Shown: positions 18,034 to 25,754 of the stretch, in pieces
Layout of the letters: each line of letters starts with the position of its first letter
Numbering within the stretch: the stretch's first letter is position 1
Assembly: GCF_003977755.1 (NCBI RefSeq)
Contig: NZ_RQWN01000007.1
Coordinates: 1-64,000 of the forward strand
Direction of reading: 5' to 3'
Source of the DNA: Haloterrigena salifodinae
GTDB taxonomy: Archaea; Halobacteriota; Halobacteria; Halobacteriales; Natrialbaceae
Length of the DNA stretch: 64,000 bases
The notes under the pieces: model-generated
The model's input: the letters and a program-made list of their open reading frames with translations, nothing else
Told to the model about the DNA's origin: nothing
The model's database searches: none
Made by a program: the position numbers and the translations under genes

Positions 18034-19257
18034 ATGAAAGATCTGACATCGAAGCCTTCGACGTCGTCGTGTCGGGTTCGCCCCTTCGAGCCGAGCGATC
18101 GGGCGCCGCTGCTGGGGCTGTACGAGCAGGTGTTCGGCCGGGAACGAAGCGTCGACTGGTTTCGCTGGAAGTTCGAGGACAACCCCTACACCGACCACGT
18201 GCCGATCGTCGTCGCCGAACGAGGCGGCGATATCGTCGGCTGTCGGGCGTTTTTCGCCCAGGAACTACGCATCGACGGGACCGAACGGATCGCGTTCCAG
18301 CCCTGCGATACGATGGTCCACCCGGACCACCGCAACGAGGGGCTGTTCAGCCGCATGAACGAGTACGCCCTCGAGCGGTACGCCGGCGCCGACGGCCCGC
18401 CGGCCTGTTGTTTCAACTTCCCGAACGAGAACTCCAAACCGGGGAACCTCAAACACGGCTGGCGGGAGATCGGGACCGTCCCGGTCTACTACCGGCCTCA
18501 GGACCCTATCGGGAGCGTCAGAGCGTTGACCGACGGCGAGGACGGCCGCGACGAGAGCGGCGGCTTCGATCGCACGCGCGACGAGGAGTGGGTCGTCACC
18601 GACGAGTTCGGTCCGGACGTCGACCGGGATCTGCCCGACGGCCGCGAGTCGTCCGAAGACGCCGAGACGAGCGTCGCGGACGCGCTCGCCGACGTGGTCA
18701 CCAGTTCCCAGCAGGCCGGCGACCGACTGGTCACCGACGCCGACGGCGAGTTCGACGTCGTCCGGTTCGAGACGCCGCCCCCGGACGTCCTCGAGTCGAT
18801 CTACCGCCGGTCGATCCCGCCGGGGATCCACACGAACCGGACCGCCAAGTTCTACCGGTGGCGGTGTTCGAATCCGGCCCACACCTATGCGGCGTACGTC
18901 GCGGTGCGGGACGGCGAGACGCCCGTCGCCGCGCTGATCTGCTCGGACGTCGACGAACACCTGCGGATCGTCGAGACCCTGCCGCGGGAGATCGAGGCCG
19001 AGGCGACGGCGATCGACCGCCTGCTGGCGGCGGTCCTCGCGGACCGGTCTGACAATCACTACGTCACCGCCTTCGGGGAGACGCTGCCGTCGCCGATCCA
19101 GTACCGGTTCTACCCCGACACGCGCTTCCCGCTGTCGACGCTGATTCGACCGAGCGCGCGGACGCTCCTGGCCCGGGACTTCGGCGGCGCCCGCGCGATC
19201 GAGGAGACGGCGGTGGACGACTGGACGCTCTCGCGGCTCGATCTGGATACCTCCTGA
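18034..19257 (+). CDS. GNAT family N-acetyltransferase
   Basis: A 407-residue protein with an N-terminal GNAT domain: 'CRVRPFEPSDRAPLLGLYEQ', 'VAERGGDIVGCRAFF', and 'VHPDHRNEGLFSRMNEYAL', the acetyl-CoA pyrophosphate loop (R/Q-x2-G-x-G/L type). The C-terminal half has no motif I can place, but includes a Tyr/Trp-rich stretch 'TNRTAKFYRWRCSNP' seen in haloarchaeal GNAT proteins of surface-glycan loci. It would N- or O-acylate a sugar or peptide substrate in the cytosol. It follows the phosphodiesterase-like gene in the same direction, with a 272-bp gap. Confidence 0.82.
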   Translation: MKDLTSKPSTSSCRVRPFEPSDRAPLLGLYEQVFGRERSVDWFRWKFEDNPYTDHVPIVVAERGGDIVGCRAFFAQELRIDGTERIAFQPCDTMVHPDHRNEGLFSRMNEYALERYAGADGPPACCFNFPNENSKPGNLKHGWREIGTVPVYYRPQDPIGSVRALTDGEDGRDESGGFDRTRDEEWVVTDEFGPDVDRDLPDGRESSEDAETSVADALADVVTSSQQAGDRLVTDADGEFDVVRFETPPPDVLESIYRRSIPPGIHTNRTAKFYRWRCSNPAHTYAAYVAVRDGETPVAALICSDVDEHLRIVETLPREIEAEATAIDRLLAAVLADRSDNHYVTAFGETLPSPIQYRFYPDTRFPLSTLIRPSARTLLARDFGGARAIEETAVDDWTLSRLDLDTS

Positions 19258-19471
19258 CCGGTCGCCCGTCGGCGCGGGCAGACGCGAGCGAGGCTCTCGT
19301 GCGCTGCGCTCGGTAGCCTCGCGACCGCCCGATTCGGTGCCGTGATACGCCGTCCCGTACCGCGGTTTGCCGACCGTTCGTATTCGTGTGATCCCGAACG
19401 AAATCTCGGTCGTTCGGTGCCCAACCGGGTATCCGTCCGACTGTATTTCTCGAAAAGCTACCATTCATTCG

Positions 19472-19490
19472 ACAAGAAAGCTTATACCGT
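19472..19490 (+). promoter_or_regulatory. TATA-type promoter of the 109-residue beta-domain gene
   Basis: The sequence 'gaaagcttatac' is centred about 28 bases before ATG 19511, the distance expected for a leaderless haloarchaeal transcript. The element 'gaaag-ttat' recurs at the same distance before the two beta-helix genes at 24232 and 25755. Confidence 0.55.
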
Positions 19491-19510
19491 GAAGGTCGGG
19501 TTATCGAAGT

Positions 19511-19840
19511 ATGGCACGTGACACTCCGGTACAGGACAAAGCTGCCAGCACAGAAGCGGAACCACTCCCGAACCTCGTGACCATCGTCGGTCGGGGCGTC
19601 CCCTCGAGTTTCGAGATCACCGTCGACGGTGAGATCGAGATGGACGCGGCCGATCCCGTCGAGGAAGCGACGGTCGTCTCCGGGAGCGTCGCGGAAGGAA
19701 CGATCGACGTCGGCGTCCAGCGGTTCCGGTTCGACGGGCAAGTGACCAACGTCCACGTCGTCGACTGGAACGGGAACACGGTGCCCGAATCGTCGAGCGT
19801 TCCGGACGTCCACGTCGATTACGGCGTTCCTCAGCGGTAA
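19511..19840 (+). CDS. Small single-domain protein related to the C-terminal repeats of the 599-residue beta-helix protein
   Basis: A 109-residue protein with no signal peptide or cysteine. From about residue 18 it reads 'LPNLVTIVGRGVPSSFEITV', 'DGEIEMD', 'VSGSVAEGTIDVGVQRFRFD', 'GQVTNVHV'. The second repeat of the protein at 25755-27554 reads 'LPHVLEVAGRGVPTSFEISV', 'EGEIELD', then a matching FRFSGAVTDVTI end, so the two share one small beta-rich domain. The function is unknown. Without a signal peptide it may bind the same partner inside the cell, or be exported by another route. Its promoter resembles those of the beta-helix genes, so it probably belongs to the same regulon. Confidence 0.72.
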   Translation: MARDTPVQDKAASTEAEPLPNLVTIVGRGVPSSFEITVDGEIEMDAADPVEEATVVSGSVAEGTIDVGVQRFRFDGQVTNVHVVDWNGNTVPESSSVPDVHVDYGVPQR

Positions 19841-19964
19841 TTTGCCGAACCCGGGTAGGGGTGCGGTTTCTGCAGTCGTCGATACGATCGCCCAGCGGTC
19901 GCTGCGGCGCGAGTTAGTACTCAGCGATTCGGAGCGACGGCGCGCTCGGAAAACGGAGGTCCCG

Positions 19965-21272
19965 CTAGCGGCCGGGTCGAACGCGGCGCAGGCCGGACTT
20001 CGCGGTCGCCCAGGCGGGGTAGACGGCGTTGTAGACGCTGGCCGGAGCGTTTCGGGCGCCCGCGCGAAGGAGCCGATGGGACAGCGGCGGTTCGGACTCG
20101 GAGACGAGTTCGTCGAGGTCGACCTCGTCGAGCCACGCGAAGAAGGCCGCCTCGGCCGGCGAGGAGGGGGCCGTCTCACGCGCACGCTCGCGGATATCTT
20201 CCCACATGTACTTCTCGTCCTGACCGAGCACCCACCGCCCCTCCTCGAGGGCGGTCCGGATCTCGCGGTAGTCCTCGTCGTCGAACGGGTAGCCGTGGTC
20301 GGTCGGCTCGAGCCCCGAGAGTCGCAGGCCGACAGCCGTCCGGTAACACTTCTCGCACTCGCCGCAGTTGCCGTCCATCCGGTCGTTGCAGGTCTGCAAC
20401 TGGAGGTTCGGCTCCTCCTCGCGGATGTAGTCGGCGATCGCGTCGACCCGCTCCTGACGGGTCAGTTCGTAGCCGTCGTGGTGACACTGCGTCCCCGCCC
20501 ACCGGACGTGGTCGTCGATGTCGGGACGCGACCCCCACTCGAGGTCGATCCCCTCCCAGTGGGTCGCGGCGACGTAGAGGTCATCCATGCCCCGCGCGTA
20601 GGCCATCGGGGCGCAGAGCCCGAGCAGACCCAGCCCGTGGCCGACGGAGCTGTACCAGGCGCCGTCGACGTAGCGCTTGTAGTGGGCCAACAGCATCGGG
20701 TGGGCGAGGAAGGAGAGCATGTTCGACTCGACGAAGGCCGTCTCGAGGCCGTGCTCGTCGGCGAAGCCGGTGACGCGCTCGCGGAGCGCGTCCCACTTCT
20801 CGTCGTCGGCGGCGTCGGGCGTGATCGTCCAGCCGCGGATGCTGACCAGCGTCGGCTTCTCCTCGCGGTGGCGGACGTACGAACACGTCGAGTCGACGCC
20901 ACCGGTGAAGAGCAGGCCGCTCTCGCCGCCGGCCTCGGGGTCGGCGTCGATCGTCTCCTTTGCGTAGAGGGTCCCCCCCTCGAGGAAGTCGTGCATCTTG
21001 CGGAGCGACGCCTCGACGTCCTGCAACGCCGCGGCGAAGGTGGCGTCGACCTCGTCGACGTAGACGTCCGCCCCGTTGGCCCACGCCACGGGACAGACCT
21101 GCGCGAGGACGGGGATCGCGAGCACCCCCTCCGGGACGTCCGCGATCGGGACGTCGTACTCGGTTCGGAACGATTCGGTGGTGAAGAACCGCTCGAGGTC
21201 GCCGGACGTTCGAACGTCCGCCTCGAGGGTCGTACCGTCGGCCTGAACGTGATCGATGACAATGGATGACAT
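19965..21272 (-). CDS. PP-loop ATPase with QueC/asparagine-synthetase-like core
   Basis: A 435-residue cytosolic protein. The PP-loop 'GLLFTGGVDSTCSYVRHRE' (SGGxDS type) binds and adenylates with ATP. A C-terminal cluster 'CNDRMDGNCGECEKCYRTAV' resembles the zinc site of 7-cyano-7-deazaguanine synthase (QueC/ExsB). The N-terminal about 130 residues lack a recognisable domain and the whole is nearly twice QueC length, so it is not a queuosine/archaeosine enzyme by simple assignment. Its place inside a glycan region suggests amidation or similar ATP-dependent modification of a sugar acid. The start at ATG 21272 gives the natural MSSIVIDHVQ N-terminus; the long upstream extension is Arg/Ser-rich and unlikely to be translated. 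Confidence 0.8.
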   Translation of the reverse strand: MSSIVIDHVQADGTTLEADVRTSGDLERFFTTESFRTEYDVPIADVPEGVLAIPVLAQVCPVAWANGADVYVDEVDATFAAALQDVEASLRKMHDFLEGGTLYAKETIDADPEAGGESGLLFTGGVDSTCSYVRHREEKPTLVSIRGWTITPDAADDEKWDALRERVTGFADEHGLETAFVESNMLSFLAHPMLLAHYKRYVDGAWYSSVGHGLGLLGLCAPMAYARGMDDLYVAATHWEGIDLEWGSRPDIDDHVRWAGTQCHHDGYELTRQERVDAIADYIREEEPNLQLQTCNDRMDGNCGECEKCYRTAVGLRLSGLEPTDHGYPFDDEDYREIRTALEEGRWVLGQDEKYMWEDIRERARETAPSSPAEAAFFAWLDEVDLDELVSESEPPLSHRLLRAGARNAPASVYNAVYPAWATAKSGLRRVRPGR

Positions 21273-21727
21273 AGCGTATCGAAGTCGGATCGGCGGCCAC
21301 TGCGCGCACTGTTCGTTCGGTTCGACCGAGCACGAACGGGTACAAAAACCATCAGAACCGTTGATCGTTCGGAAATCGGGAACGCAACACGTATCGACGG
21401 GTCGCGATCGATAGGCACTGCCTACAGCCGGACGGCCGGGGGCGGGCCGGCCGAGACGACCGTCAATCGACGCGTACGCGCACTCGATGGCGGCGGCTCG
21501 ACTCGGGGACGACTTGAACGTCGCTGCGGGGTTCACAGCCCGCTGTGAACGGATCAGATACCGGTCACGACCGCCACGGAGCGACGGCAGTGAGTTGAGC
21601 GCTGACGAACGCTCTCGAGGAATGGCCGGGCTGGATAGGAGCCGTATAACAAACGTCGCTATCGATGACCCTCCGGTCAATACATGCGTATCGACATTGG
21701 ACCGGACCGTCTCCGTCTCGAGCGAGC

Positions 21728-23527
21728 ATGAAGCGGGCAACGTTCAACGGCCTCGTTGCCGGCGGATTCCTCGCGGTCGCGATCGGGATCCTCGTCGCGA
21801 GATCGAACCCGGCGACGAGCTACGAACCGTCGATATACGCGGCAACGCCGACACTCACGTGGATCGGTTTCGGAATCGCCCTCGCTGTCGCCGTCAGCAC
21901 GGCGCTGGTCTGTCGCGGCCGCGAGCAGGCCCTCGGAATCGCGCTCGGCGGAACGACGGTCACGGCGATCGTCAGCCTGCCGGTGATCAGGAACTATCGG
22001 TTTCTGGGGATGGGCGACGGACTCTCCCACCTCGGCTGGACGCGGGACATCGTCGCGGGGCAGATGGCGCCCCACGAACTGTTCTACCCCGCCGTCCACA
22101 CGATCGCGGCGACCTTCCACTACGTCGGTGGCATCCCGATCGAGCGCGGACTCCTGTTTAGCGTCGTCATCCTGTTCGTCCCGTTCCTGATCTTCATCCC
22201 GCTGATCGTCCGGGAGATCGACGGCGACGGGCTGGCGATCGGGATCGCGGCGATCGTCTCGTGGATGGTGTTACCGATAAACAACGTTGCGACGCACATG
22301 GGCGTGCACACGAACTCGAACGCCCTCTTCCTGGTACCGGTCGTCGTCTTCGCGTTCGTCACGTACCTCCGGCGCCGGGCGACGATCGAGCGCCTCCCGC
22401 TGGGACTGTCGCCGTTCAGCCTCCTGATCTACCTCACGGGACTCGGACTCCTGCTGGTCCACCCCCAGCACATGATCGGCGTCATCGTGTTGATCGGCTC
22501 GATCGCCAGCATCCAGTATCTCGCCCGGCGGCGGTACGACGATCATCCCATACTCGATCACCCCACGATGTACGCTCACACGGTCGTGCTCGGTGCCATC
22601 TTCACCCTCTGGGCCGCGAGTAACGAGCGGTTCCGCGACGCGTTCGCCGGCCTCATCATCGGCGTCTTCGAGGAGGACATCGGCGGCGGCGCCGAGGTCG
22701 GACAGCGCGAGTCCTCCCTCCAGGAGATTGGCGGCAGCATCGCCGAGCTGTTCGTCACGATGTTCCTCGAGTTGGCGATCGTCGCGCTCGTCGTCGGCGT
22801 CTTCGTGTTGCTCGTCTGGCTCGGGCGGACCGCGCTCGATCCGGAGACGAAGTCCCAGGTCAACTACCTCTCACTCTCGCTGTTCCCGCTGACCGGGCTG
22901 TTCGTCGTCTACTTCGTCGGGACGCCAACGATGGCGTTCCGACAGGTCGGCTTCATCGCCGTCCTGCTGACGGTGCTGGGGGGCATCGCGCTGGCCCGCG
23001 GCGTCGACGCGCTTTCGGGAGTCATCACGCGCCCGGGCGCCAGCGCCGTCGCGGCGCTCCTCCTCGGCGGCTGTCTCGTCCTCGGGCTGATGACGGTGTT
23101 CGCCTCGCCGATCATCTACAACCCCGGCCAACACGTGACCGACGAGACGTTCAGCGGCTACGACTCCGCGCTGGACCACTCGAGCGAGGACACGCCCCTC
23201 GTCGGGATGGGACACAATCCGTACCGGTACGATCACGGGCTCAACGGTCTCGAGGGCGACGGCACCCTCTCGGCCGGCTCCGCCTCGACCGGGACCGTCG
23301 ATCCGGAGACGTTCGAAGCGGGCGACTACGGGGAGGCGTATCGCGGCATCGACTACAACTTCATCGTCACCGAGTACGACCTCACGCGCGAACTCGAGGT
23401 CTACCAGGAGCTCCACTACAGCGACGAGTCCCTCGAGGACTTCGAGACCGACTCGAGCGCCAACAAGGTGATCTCGAACGACGAGTTCCAGATGTACACC
23501 GTCGACGGTTCGGGAGATCCCGAATAA
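21728..23527 (+). CDS. Polytopic membrane protein, GT-C-like (putative glycosyltransferase)
   Basis: A 599-residue protein with about 11-12 hydrophobic segments, starting with 'FNGLVAGGFLAVAIGILVA'. A conserved-looking acidic loop after helix 3 or 4, 'FLGMGDGLSHLGWTRDIV', resembles the Asp-containing first external loop of GT-C transferases, and 'FYPAVHTIAATFHYVGG' follows. A soluble C-terminal tail (about 490-599) faces outside. It may transfer a sugar from a lipid carrier at the outer membrane face. I start it at ATG 21728, directly before the first membrane helix; an in-frame ATG at 21665 would add a charged, unlikely leader. It lies between the PP-loop gene and the beta-helix genes. GT-C membership is inference. 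Confidence 0.75.
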   Translation: MKRATFNGLVAGGFLAVAIGILVARSNPATSYEPSIYAATPTLTWIGFGIALAVAVSTALVCRGREQALGIALGGTTVTAIVSLPVIRNYRFLGMGDGLSHLGWTRDIVAGQMAPHELFYPAVHTIAATFHYVGGIPIERGLLFSVVILFVPFLIFIPLIVREIDGDGLAIGIAAIVSWMVLPINNVATHMGVHTNSNALFLVPVVVFAFVTYLRRRATIERLPLGLSPFSLLIYLTGLGLLLVHPQHMIGVIVLIGSIASIQYLARRRYDDHPILDHPTMYAHTVVLGAIFTLWAASNERFRDAFAGLIIGVFEEDIGGGAEVGQRESSLQEIGGSIAELFVTMFLELAIVALVVGVFVLLVWLGRTALDPETKSQVNYLSLSLFPLTGLFVVYFVGTPTMAFRQVGFIAVLLTVLGGIALARGVDALSGVITRPGASAVAALLLGGCLVLGLMTVFASPIIYNPGQHVTDETFSGYDSALDHSSEDTPLVGMGHNPYRYDHGLNGLEGDGTLSAGSASTGTVDPETFEAGDYGEAYRGIDYNFIVTEYDLTRELEVYQELHYSDESLEDFETDSSANKVISNDEFQMYTVDGSGDPE

Positions 23528-24231
23528 CCGCACCGGTAGACGGCCGTTCCGTCGAACTAGTCGCGACTTCTCCCGCGCGCGTTAGTCTCTTGATGGAGTT
23601 ATCGGCCCGGCCGCTCCGGCTCGTCACTCGCTTGACCGCGTCCGGATACGGTTACGCACACGGGTACGGCCGACGGGCCGACGGCTCGAGAGAACGCCGG
23701 TCCGAACGGGTTCGGATCGCGCGCGAGTGGCGGCCACCGAGACAGCGGTCGGCTACTGTCTCATCGGTTCGTCGCGCCGGTGCCCGACAAACCGTCGCGC
23801 ACGCTCACCGCCGGGACAGTCACTTGCGCGACTGTCGCCGTGTGGACCGTCGATCGAAGCGCCTCGCTACCGACGCTCGATCGAGTGGCGTCGACCCGCG
23901 GTCGCTACCGGGAGACTGTGTGGCGGCCAGTTGTCATGAATGCGCGAATAATTGGCGAACAGTCGCGGCGGTTCGTTTTCACCGTCGCGAGTACCCGGTC
24001 AGACCTCGTGTCTCGAATCAGCCGCTACAAGACCTCACGCGTGAGGTAATCCCGTATTTCCGCGCTAAAACTCGGTTACTGACCGGTCTGTTGCCCTTCC
24101 TTCGTTCATAATTTCTTGATGGAATAGCCATATATTCTGTCTTTTTCGTCAGAGTTAGAAATATATTCTGTAAATTTAATCCATATCCCCAAGGAAAAGT
24201 TTATGAGTGCAAGGCCAGGTTACGCAAGTGT
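23528..24231. other. 704-bp intergenic region without a supported gene
   Basis: The left part is GC-rich with short, Arg-rich frames that do not look coding. From about 24050 the composition turns AT-rich and leads into the promoter of the beta-helix gene. No repeat or RNA gene was recognised. Confidence 0.5.
24190..24206 (+). promoter_or_regulatory. Promoter of the first beta-helix gene
   Basis: 'gaaaagtttatg' lies 27-38 bases before ATG 24232, fitting a TATA box for a leaderless transcript. The preceding 'ctgtaaattta' (about 24168-24178) also recurs in the promoter of the 25755 gene. Confidence 0.55.
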
Positions 24232-25173
24232 ATGGCGCAGAACCCCCGTACGTCCGAGACGGACACCACGCCGACTACAGGCCGTAACGACGGATTAAGC
24301 CGCCGCAGCTACGTGCGCTCGGTCGCCGCGGCCGCCGCCGCGGTGACGTCGTTCGGCGCCGCCGGCACGGCGTCCGCCCAAGGCGACTACGAGGTTATTG
24401 AAGCCAGCGGCCAGACGATCACCGTCGGCGACGGTGAGACCTGGGAGAACAAACTCCTCGATCTGACGAACGGCCAGGACGTCGTCGTCGTCACCGAGGG
24501 AAGCGACTGGACGATCCGAAACATCGGCGTCAAGGGCCGCAACACCTCCGGCACCGGCTCCTCGATGTTCGGCATCTCCGACGCCGGCGGCTCGAGCACC
24601 ATCGAGAACGTCTACCTCGGCGACGGCTCCGACGAGCGAAACGCCAGCTCGAGCGGTCACGGGCAGACGGCCTTCTGGGCCAACCCCGAGCACTCCGGCC
24701 ACATCGACATGAAGAACGTCAACATCCAGAACTTCGCGGACAACGCGGTCTACGGCTCCGCGCCGGGCAGCGGCGCCGGCGGCACGATCCACATCGACCG
24801 CTGTTTCGCCGCGAACTGTTACGTCTCCCACTTCCGTCTCGCGACGGCGGGCAGCAAGGTGACGAACTCCAGCGTCCTCGTCGACGAAGAGGGCTACGCT
24901 GGCCGCGGTATCTGGGCGTGGGCCCCCGGTCCGATCGAGGTCAAGAACTGCCAGATCTCGATGAACGGGCAGAACACCGCGATCGACGCCGGCGCCAACG
25001 GCAAGGGCACCGAGGTCGTCCTCCAGGACACCGACTACGACGAGCAGGCCGGCATCGCCGAACACGCCGGCTCGAACGTCCGACTCGAGGGCGACTCGGG
25101 CACCAACCCCGAGGCGTTCATGCCGAAGGGGACCCCGACCAGCGCCGAGGAAGCCGCCTCCGGTTCCAACTAA
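24232..25173 (+). CDS. Tat-exported right-handed beta-helix protein
   Basis: A 313-residue exported protein. The signal 'SRRSYVRSVAAAAAAV' (about residues 24-39) is a twin-arginine motif with an Ala-rich h-region, followed by 'GTASAQG', a likely cleavage site. The mature part is rich in Asn, Gly and Ser with repeating 'IENVYLGDGS', 'DMKNVNIQNFADNAVYG', 'HIDRCFAANCYVSHFRLA' and 'VKNCQISMNGQNTAIDAG', the pattern of parallel beta-helix turns of pectate-lyase-like proteins. These fold around or cut polysaccharides. No catalytic set can be assigned. It has a paralog 580 bases downstream with the same N-terminal plan ('DYEVI', 'GETFENKLIDLT'), so the pair arose by duplication. Confidence 0.85.
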   Translation: MAQNPRTSETDTTPTTGRNDGLSRRSYVRSVAAAAAAVTSFGAAGTASAQGDYEVIEASGQTITVGDGETWENKLLDLTNGQDVVVVTEGSDWTIRNIGVKGRNTSGTGSSMFGISDAGGSSTIENVYLGDGSDERNASSSGHGQTAFWANPEHSGHIDMKNVNIQNFADNAVYGSAPGSGAGGTIHIDRCFAANCYVSHFRLATAGSKVTNSSVLVDEEGYAGRGIWAWAPGPIEVKNCQISMNGQNTAIDAGANGKGTEVVLQDTDYDEQAGIAEHAGSNVRLEGDSGTNPEAFMPKGTPTSAEEAASGSN

Positions 25174-25754
25174 CGCCCCGCTGACGCGACGCGACAGCCC
25201 CCTTCCCCTCCCCGATCGCCTCCGCGATCGGTTCGCCGCCCCCCGCTGACGCCCCCTCCCTCCGCCGACGCAGCCACCCCCTCCCCCGCTGACGCGTTCC
25301 CTCCGCTCACCCCCGTTCCGTTTTCCTCGCTGATTCGGCGTTTCGTTTTCTGCGTTCGTCAACTACTTCATCCCGCTCGACTCGAGACGATCCGGATCGG
25401 AACTCTATTCGTGCTGAGCGATAGCACTCGACAAACTTTCCTTCGCACTCGAGCCGCCGAACACACCGGTGTCTCGGGGAAGAGCCGCTCGCCGAACGCT
25501 CGAAAGAGGCCGGTAATACGGTATTACTCGCTTCCGAGCAGTCATCGAAACCCGATCGAGATCGTTCAGAACCGCTACAGTGGCGGGTAATTCGCTCTTA
25601 CCGCCGTCCGGGAACAAATATTCGATAATACAATATCGCACGTATTTATTCGAATAGTTTTGTTTGATCACAGTCACGAAATAACTATCGTCTGTAAATT
25701 TTAAGTATAATAGAAGAGAAAGTTTATGGTGGTAGTGTCTGATTACCTGATTGC
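25174..25754. other. 581-bp intergenic region with a polypyrimidine tract
   Basis: 25177-25320 is a C/T-rich tract containing three copies of 'cccgctgacgc' (about 25177, 25242 and 25284). No coding frame is convincing. From 25560 the DNA becomes AT-rich and carries the promoter of the next gene. Confidence 0.5.
25716..25732 (+). promoter_or_regulatory. Promoter of the second beta-helix gene
   Basis: 'gaaagtttatgg' lies 26-37 bases before ATG 25755, close in sequence and spacing to the element before the gene at 24232. 'ctgtaaatttta' about 20 bases further up is also shared. Confidence 0.55.

Noticed and set aside
18265-19464. Long open frame opposite the GNAT gene
   Set aside because: Arg-rich artefact of the high-GC gene on the plus strand; the GNAT frame has the acetyl-CoA motif.
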